A stretch of 64,000 bases of DNA from Gonatopus flavifemur. Its lineage: Eukaryota; Arthropoda; Insecta; Hymenoptera; Dryinidae. This document shows positions 57,601 through 64,000 of this stretch, in pieces. Numbering within the stretch: the first letter of the stretch is position 1; the number at the start of each line of letters is the position of its first letter. Made by a program: the position numbers and the translations under genes. The stretch spans positions 38,290,001 to 38,354,000 of the forward strand of contig JAFFJZ010000004.1 of assembly GCA_018340375.1 (NCBI GenBank), written 5' to 3'. The notes beneath the pieces were generated by a model, which made no database searches, had not been told where the DNA came from, and worked only from the letters and a program-made list of their open reading frames with translations.

Positions 57601-59289
57601 TATACAAATATACATATATCTACAAATATAAATATAGTGTTATTATTATTATCAAAAATTATCCAAGTTGAAAGTTTTTCGTATATTTATGGGATTTTCT
57701 AAATTATCAACGGTGTTCCGAAGTGTTCATTGAGTTGCTGAGGATGAAGTATTCATATTGGCGGACAGAGAAAATCGAAGTGAAATTTCTTTGCATCTAC
57801 AAAACATAATTGTGTATTTCATGTACCAAAACCTCATGGAATATAACAAAAAACTGAACTGATGTGTAACAGAAAGGTTGATTAGGAGCACAGTGAAATT
57901 CTAAAAAATCAGAAGTATTTGAACGGACTGTGATGAAGGATCGTTCTCCACTTTTGACACAGTCATAATGAATTTACAAATCCAATCACATTTCACCGTT
58001 CTGTTGAACATTTAGAAGAATTTCATGTGCTCCACGTTTTCTTTCTTCTTTTTATCGCAATTATTTTTGGTCCGCATGAGAATTCTCTAATTCAGAGTGC
58101 AAAATGATTCGTGATCAATCGATTTCAGGCACGTCCCCCAGTTGAGTTTACATAACTGAACACGTTCAATTCCATATCAAGGTAGATATATGTATATGTA
58201 TGTATACAATGAATCATTCATTTTGTTACAAGATAATTTGATTCGCTCACCTGTAGAAATCCCTTGTATCACTTTTAATCACATAGATCCGGTTAATTTT
58301 TGAATAACATGAGTGGCACCAATTTTAAGCTCTTAAATTTATTTTGTTTTTCACAGCAGGTTACATTTTTTCATATCGAACACGATATAGAAAACGAAAG
58401 AATCAGTTCACTACGTGATCGAAAGACCAATGACAGACGAGCAATCGCTTAACACGGTACACATCAACCGATCGAAAGGATCTGGTACGACTGAACGTGT
58501 TTCTGGTTGCGCACCTCCACGAGAGAATAGAAATATTTCTGCCTCTCTTTTTCTCTCTTCCCCTCTCGCTCGCCTGCTTTTTGCCCCTCCACATACTTAT
58601 GAATATTCCTTTTTTACCTCATATGTTATTTCTTCGCATACCTGTGACTATTTATTTGATTAAAACAATGTTCTCGCTGAGTTGAAAGAAAAATGATTGA
58701 TATTATGAGTTTCTGATTTTCTTAAATATGTAGAATCAAATCTTCACATGTATTTTATCCGAACCCAGATACTCTAGATATCCCAAGTATATGCATTTGA
58801 TACTTGAATGAAATCATTTCGGATCAACATATTCTATGCGTATCTGTCATGAGTTGTAAACATTGTGATTCATCCATATGTCACATAAAAATTATCCTAC
58901 CCCACGTAGAAATGACAGTAAGTCGACGGTGGCGGACGGATCGGTATTGGAACGGTATTGGCTATCAACGGCTATTCTTCTTCTATTTCAGTATTTATCA
59001 TTCTGATCGTGCTAATCTTCGCCATCCGACTGTTTTTTAATTTGTTTTTGACCCGATTGCTGTTGTTTCCAGTAATCAGCACTGCTTTGTTCTCCCTTTG
59101 TGAGGATGGTTCCTATATCAACTCCCCAGACGGCATAGCAGTCCTTAATGTATTCATGAAGAATTCTTTATGAATTCTCCTAGTCTCAACGGTATGCATT
59201 ATGAACTCATCCTGAACCCTTCCGCCGTCCAAAGCAAGAAAACCGTAGATCGCATTTTTGACGAAAATCAATTTTTCATATTTTGATTG
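57601..59289. other. Intergenic, no gene seen
   Basis: A CT-rich tract lies at ~58540-58590. At 59125-59195 a small imperfect hairpin with CCCAGACGGCATAGCA and AAGAATTCTTTATGAATTC resembles the CCCA-type MITEs. Open stretches at 58403-59040 have no recognisable motif. Confidence 0.4.
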
Positions 59290-59554
59290 CACTGTTGAAA
59301 ATTTCTTGGAATTTCGTGTACTTTTCATGTACATATGGGAATAAAAATTCCATTTTTGTGAATTGAAGTAGGAATCCAAATACGTGTTATTGAATTTTCA
59401 AGTTATTGTGCATGAAAATTGAAATCAATGCACAGGTGATTGAAAAAACTTAGAAAAATTTAATCCATTATAATAGCATAATAATATCATTATAATTATA
59501 ATCAAATCATGGCTGTAATGGGATCCAACTGGAAATAACAAAAGTGATCTTAGT

Positions 59555-59694
59555 TGGTTTGGATTTGAAAAAAAATCTAAAAATGCTCATATCCCAAAAA
59601 CTAATCTTCAAAAAACGGGAGATTTTTGCATCATGGCTGCAGAATACGCCCTTGAAATACAATTTTTCTCACTTGGGTCCCCTGTATACTAACG
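59555..59694. mobile_element. Truncated copy of MITE 'D'
   Basis: Matches the right half of 15610-16183: TTTGGATTTGAAAAAAAATC, CTCATATCCCAAAAACTAA, GCAGAATACGCCC, and ends ACTTGGGTCCCCTG followed by TA. The left half is absent. Confidence 0.75.
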
Positions 59695-59827
59695 CTTTGA
59701 CGAAGTCATCCACGGATCCACTCTAACTATGTACTAGTTAGATCACACGATTTGTTCGGTGTTTCTACATCTTGATTCACAAGTTTGAAGAAATAATGCA
59801 AGATCATATAGGCAGAAAAGTGCTCCC

Positions 59828-59906
59828 ATCCATATAAGTGGCGGTGGCTTGAGTGATAGAGCTTTGGGGTCCAGTTTCGACGCCCCGCGTTCAAATCTTG
59901 GGGAGG
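59828..59906 (+). tRNA. tRNA-like sequence, probably pseudo or SINE-derived
   Basis: GGTGGCTTGAGTGATAGAGC resembles a tRNA D-arm/A box, and GCGTTCAAATCTTGGGG resembles a T-arm/B box at roughly tRNA spacing. GGGG/CCCC can form an anticodon-type stem between them. Acceptor pairing is poor and the T stem is weak. It lies inside a transposon-like element and is followed by poly-T. I would not call a functional tRNA. Confidence 0.25.
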
Positions 59907-60127
59907 TGATTTTTTTTTCAACAATCATGAATAGGTGCATGGAATTAAAAAAACTTGTTATTGAATTTTCAATCATGATTTATCTCAACAACCATGAACA
60001 GGTGCATGGAATTTGAAGAACTGGTTATTGGATTCTCAATACTACTGTACATTATTTTTCATTTACGTGAGTGGAAATTGCTTCCATTACTTGTGATTGA
60101 AAATTCAATCAGAAATTTATAACAGTG

Positions 60128-60889
60128 TGTGAAAAAATTCTGCGTTCTACTGTGTTCTTCATTTTGGAGAAAACTTATTCCTCTTCCAATAACAGCGGTT
60201 CTAAGTACGAAGAAATTAATCAAATTTGAAACGTTTGTAGAAAAAAAACAGTAACTAACACAAAAATGGGAAGTCTATAATACTTCAATAGTCTTTAGAC
60301 TTCAATGGCGAACCATATCTAGGGGACATTATACCCATTTTATATATTATACTCTAGAAATAGTTTGCCATCAAAAAATTATTTGTTTTATTGATTTTGA
60401 AAGAAAACAGTGTTTCTTGATTTTCTCAAATTCAAATCAAATGCACCTGCGGTCTTCTTGATTCAGACGGCAGTATTGTGCTGCCTGGGTTATAGTCTCC
60501 GTAATTAAATGAACAGTTTATCGCACTCTCTTGTTCTTGGAAGAAACTTTGAGCGAAGCCTTAGAATTTGAGATGAATATTTTGGAAATTTTCGAAAACA
60601 CTTCATTTCGGAAATACTGTATCTATACCATAATACTTCAAGTCAGATCAAGAGGTATCTTTGTGAAGAAATTCGACCAATCTAGCATTTCCAGTCCCAC
60701 ATTATAGTAATTAGAAATATTTGGCATCTCAGTCATTCAGAATTTGACAGACTCCAGAACGAAAAATGCCAGATTGGTTTAATGTTCTTCCGAGAGATAC
60801 GGTCTGATATAACTCAACAAACGGTGTTAGATTCAAATGTCCGAGGTACAGTACTTTTGGGATATTATGTTTCTCAGAAAAACTGAAGA
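60128..60889. other. Intergenic, no gene seen
   Basis: A half-terminus (GTGCTGCCTGGGTT at ~60478) resembles the CCCA-type MITE ends, without a matching partner. Nothing else is recognised. Confidence 0.4.
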
Positions 60890-60897
60890 ATGCTCAT

Positions 60898-61221
60898 TAG
60901 GTATGTGTGAGTATTCGAAATTTTCGAGTATTCTCGAGTCGAGTCGAGTCGAGTATTTTGTACCACTCGAAATTTCAGAGCTACCCGAAAATCATTGAGT
61001 AATTTTTCGATTTTCTTAGAATGATCATGAATCATCATTCGTAAAGGGTAGAATATTCTTAGAGAACATGTGGGATCATTATCCACCATCACATATACAT
61101 TATATTCATATTCATATATATTATATACTTTTCGAGTACTCGAAAATCTACCAGATACTCGAAAACTTTTCGTGTACTCGACTTGATTCGACTCGAAAAA
61201 ATCACTACTCGCGTACCCCTA
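60898..61221. mobile_element. 324-bp hAT-like MITE with TCGAG core repeats
   Basis: TAGGTATGTGTGAGTATTCG at the left and ACTACTCGCGTACCCCTA at the right. ATGCTCAT (60890-60897) and ATTCTCAT (61222-61229) flank it, an 8-bp duplication with one mismatch, as in hAT elements. The interior has a GAGTCGAGTCGAGTCGAG run, CTCGAAA/TTTCGAG motifs in both orientations and an ATATTCATA tract. Confidence 0.7.
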
Positions 61222-62035
61222 ATTCTCATGTTCCAACATCCAAGGTTCAAATAAAAATTGGCCACAAGAACAATCGAAAAATCAAAATCTCCTCAAGATT
61301 ATACCTGCTAAGGTATTTTCATACTTCTTGACTCACCTTGTACACTTTTTTATTTTAGCAACGACTTTTGGTGAAAATCTTATACAACTATTCAAAATTA
61401 TGATTCACAAAATTGATTGAAAAACTAAATTAATTGACCATGTTTCAATTCCCAGGGTTACCAAATAGAAACGAGACAGGTCGGTGATTGGATGATTCCT
61501 AAATAGACAATCCGATTCCCACTAGATATCTGAAAGTTGTAAAAACAAGCGAATGTTCACTTCTGCGCATCATAGAATTTTGAAAAACAATATCTAGAAA
61601 AGAAAGAAATGAATTCATGATGAAACTCGAAAGTTGCAAGATCTGTGTACGAATAATAATAATGATAATAATACATTGGGTCAATCCATATGAAGTGGTT
61701 CAGGGTGGAATTGATTGGTGACTTGACAATTTAAAAAACTCTGCCGATTGATAGGCACAAAGCTTCCTCGTTTCTGTCCAAGTAACACGCAAACGTATTC
61801 TTACCCAAAAACTCTGCCCAATAATTAAAATGTATACGCGTAAAATACGTTCGCATGCTCCGGTAGACCCCAATAGACCCGAAGACGAGTGTGCCGAAAA
61901 TGAGTTTGCCCGAAAATTCAAACCTCACGCTGCGTTTGCATATTACTGCGTCTGCGAAATGAACAAAGATAGCAATGTGATTACAGATTTTGAAACGTAC
62001 AATAAATTTTATTTTTCGGAAAATAAATAAAACAA
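61222..62035. other. Intergenic with one unexplained open frame
   Basis: A 66-codon frame with an ATG at 61830-62030 is less AT-biased than its surroundings (TRKIRSHAPVDPNRPEDECA). I recognise no family and see no repeat of it, so it is only noted. A CCAAGTAACACG motif at ~61779 resembles the end of the hairpin at 21085. Confidence 0.3.
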
Positions 62036-62710
62036 GTTTCCAAAATATTGCGGAATGTGATTTTGCAGCCATGCATATCTCCGCTCTCTGTGATCCGATT
62101 ACTATAAAACTCATGCCACGATCTAGTTATGATCCAATAGTGGTTTCATATGAGTTTCATCCAAATCGGTTGGGAACCGTGGAAAAATTATTTCCAATAA
62201 GAATATGGAAGTACTATACGGTTCTCCATACAGATCTTTTCTCAATTGTCTTTCAACATGAACGAGAAAGCCATGAGCCAATTGGCAGAATTTTGTGGAA
62301 TAGGAATCCTAAACTTTCTTCTCCGGAAGAGGCTACTATTGGATTTTTAAATTTCGTTTCGAAGCTTAGTGCTCACCATTTTCTTTCCTCACTTTCAATT
62401 TCCTTGAAATTCATACCGTACAACTAACACCTCGTGAATTGAATATACTCCAAGTTTCATAACATTTGGATGATACAGACATAAGGAAGACATGCTTTCA
62501 AAACATCTCAAAAAAAATACAAATCGCAAAAAACAAATTTCCATATTTTTCAATCGATTGAGATGAAACTCATATTGAACCACTATGGGATCATAACTAA
62601 ACCGTGGTACAAATTTCATTGCAATCGGATAACACGAACCGAGAACATGCCCGGTCGCAAAATCACAATTTTTTATATCATGTTTCCTCCCTCTCTCCCA
62701 TTTTCCTGTA
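62036..62710. repeat. Dispersed repeat family 'R', two copies head to head
   Basis: A forward copy (62036-~62400: GCATATCTCCGCTCTCTG, CTAGTTATGATCCAATAGTG, GAGTTTCATCC) is followed by an inverted copy (~62400-62710: GATGAAACTCATATTGAACC, GGGATCATAACTAAACCGTG, GGTCGCAAAATCACAA). Both keep an open frame related to SSYDPIVVSYEFHPNRL. Confidence 0.6.
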
Positions 62711-62754
62711 AGGATCATGTCCAAACTGATACGGAAGCACTATCGTAAACTGTA

Positions 62755-62964
62755 CACTGGGAGAAAGGTATGGCTCTCATAGCTCTACTATTTATGCGTT
62801 CTTGCTGTCAGGAGGTATAAGGATGCCAGTATAGCTCCCACAGTCGACAGATTGCTATGATAGCGACGCGTTCGGCTGTGGGAGCTATACTGGCATCTTT
62901 ATACCTCCTGACAGCAAGAACACACAAATAGTAGAGCTGTAGGAGCCATACTTTTTTTTCAGTG
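62755..62964. mobile_element. Palindromic MITE 'A', copy 3, intact
   Basis: TA, CACTGGGAGAAAGGTATGG ... a poly-T CAGTG end, TA. At 210 bp it is the uninterrupted form of the family found at 11517 and 13597. It lies between two copies of repeat family R. Confidence 0.9.
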
Positions 62965-63039
62965 TAGTAAAAATTTCGTAACGATTGAATAATGGAAACG
63001 AAAGATATATCCATGATAATGGCATTTTCGAGATTTTCA

Positions 63040-63627
63040 AATTTTGTTTCGAAGCTTAGTGCATCCCATTTTCTCCCCTCAATTCAAATTGCTTGGAATT
63101 CAAAAGGTACAACTAACATTTCGTGAAATTAATATGCCAAGCTCCAAGGGATTCGGATGATACGGACATAGGAAAGGGATGCAAAAAACAGGTCGCAAAA
63201 AAAAATTTCCCACAGTTTTTAACCGATTGGGATAAAACTCACATGGGACAACTACCGAATCATAAGTAGAATGATGTATAAGTTTCATCGCAATCGGATA
63301 ATAGGACCCAGGGATATGGGCGGTCGCAAAATCCCCATTTTTTATGACATTTTTCCTCACCCCGCCTGTTTTCCTGTAAGAATCAGGTTAAAACTTATAC
63401 GGGACCACTAATAACATTCCATGACGATTCAGATAAAAGGAACGGAAGATATCCCCGGTCGCAAAATCTGCGCACGCATAAGTACGTACGCACGCATGTA
63501 CGTACGTGCAGACAGACAGACACGAAATCAAAATTGTTCCTCGAGTTTGGAGGAACGTTTTGGCGTAGGAGATTTTGAGTTTTGAGAGAGAAAAATTTTC
63601 GGTCCCCCGAAACAATCACAAAGCTTC
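63040..63627 (-). repeat. Dispersed repeat family 'R', inverted copy with terminal part
   Basis: Landmarks in inverted order: AACCGATTGGGATAAAACTC, TTTCATCGCAATCGGATAAT, GGTCGCAAAAT (three times), an ACGTACGTGCAGACAGACAG tract, and the terminus AACAATCACAAAGCTTCC. It mirrors 50335-51190. Confidence 0.65.
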
Positions 63628-64000
63628 CCGAAGGGAACATGAAGCTCCGACAAATGTTCAGAATAGATCATGATAGATCAGACTGAAGCTCTGTTGGAGC
63701 TCAAGTTTAGATTCGTAAACGTTCGACGAAGGTCCGATGAACGTTGAAATGTCCACTTGAAAATAGTTTGAATGAACGTTTATAAAACGTTCATCGAACG
63801 TTTGCTAAAGGTTCGTTCGAGTTGCAATTTTTCGATCAAAGTTTTTTTCAAAGTATATTTTTCCACGAAAAAATGAAAGATTGGGGCATTTCTAACTATA
63901 ATTGTAATTCCGTCTGAAACATAAAAAACTGAAGGTTGAATGAATCTTCGTAGAATCTTTAATAAACATTCTATGAACCTTCATTCAAGCTATTTTCCAG
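63627..64000. mobile_element. Palindromic MITE 'B', second copy, cut by the window end
   Basis: Starts CCCGAAGGGAACATGAAGC exactly like 13622 and continues with AACGTTGAAATGTCC and related motifs. It abuts the terminus of repeat R. The complementary arm is partly or wholly beyond the window. Confidence 0.75.

Larger units (their letters stand above)
59290..60127. mobile_element. 0.84-kb element with CACTGTT ends and nested sequences
   Basis: CACTGTTGAAAATTTCT at the left and AAATTTATAACAGTG at the right resemble the ends of the MITE at 31195-31417. Inside are the truncated MITE D copy (59555-59694) and a tRNA-like sequence. Internal repeats AGGTGCATGGAATT and CTTGTTATTGAATTTTCAAT occur twice (59933 and 60000). 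The outer boundaries are less certain than for the shorter relative. Confidence 0.5.

Noticed and set aside
58403..58685. Overlapping frames in a CT-rich tract as a host gene start
   Set aside because: Composition-driven, frames on both strands, no downstream exon or splice evidence.
61830..62030. 66-codon frame with ATG (TRKIRSHAPVDPNRPEDECA)
   Set aside because: Looks somewhat protein-like, but no family is recognised and no supporting exon or copy is visible; noted only in the intergenic entry.

Overview
The window is eukaryotic and almost certainly from an arthropod, most likely an insect. It is visibly AT-rich and packed with class II transposon remains of kinds common in insects: mariner, piggyBac, Transib, a P-element/THAP9-like element, a Mutator-like element, hAT MITEs, and many palindromic TA-flanked MITEs. 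I found no bacterial-style gene packing and no rRNA gene. I found no intact host gene and no CRISPR array. The species cannot be fixed from this sequence; Hymenoptera or Hemiptera are guesses only.

Layout. 0-4 kb: ~340-bp-spaced direct repeats, a broken minus-strand gene of a repetitive arthropod family, an inverted fragment of that gene, and a foldback repeat. 5-10 kb: small MITEs and a 0.67-kb palindrome. 10.75-14.5 kb: an element with TTAA at both ends that encloses a decayed Mutator-like transposase; one MITE splits that transposase, and a second MITE beside it carries a third palindromic MITE inside it. 14.6-16.9 kb: a P-element/THAP9-like transposase split by a 574-bp MITE. 17.3-20.2 kb: a satellite of ~210-bp units arranged head-to-head as a large inverted repeat. 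21-22 kb: a deleted mariner. 23.5-25.5 kb: a Transib (RAG1-related) transposase pseudogene with 121-bp subterminal repeats and an RSS-heptamer-like end. 26-33 kb: a palindrome, tandem duplications and low-complexity DNA. 33.5-36.8 kb: a composite element with 5-bp flanking repeats and four further palindromic or TTAA elements nested inside. 37-43.5 kb: degenerate tandem arrays, a 1.19-kb foldback element with two GC-rich hairpins, a ~1.5-kb inverted repeat and a 246-bp tandem array. 43.9-45.2 and 56.3-57.6 kb: two nearly identical mariners that share the same inactivating lesion. 46.3-49.8 kb: a complete-ended piggyBac with a decayed transposase. 50.3-64 kb: scattered members of one dispersed repeat family in both orientations, more nested MITEs, a 1.6-kb ACTT-flanked element, a possible tRNA-derived sequence and an hAT-like palindrome.

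The features do not form a pathway. They record repeated nested insertion, probably in heterochromatin or a TE-rich intergenic region. The best leads are the RAG-like Transib end, the shared mariner lesion (pointing to mobilisation in trans), the large inverted satellites that could feed small-RNA production, and the repeated placement of frame breaks in A/T homopolymers, which may be biology or assembly error.
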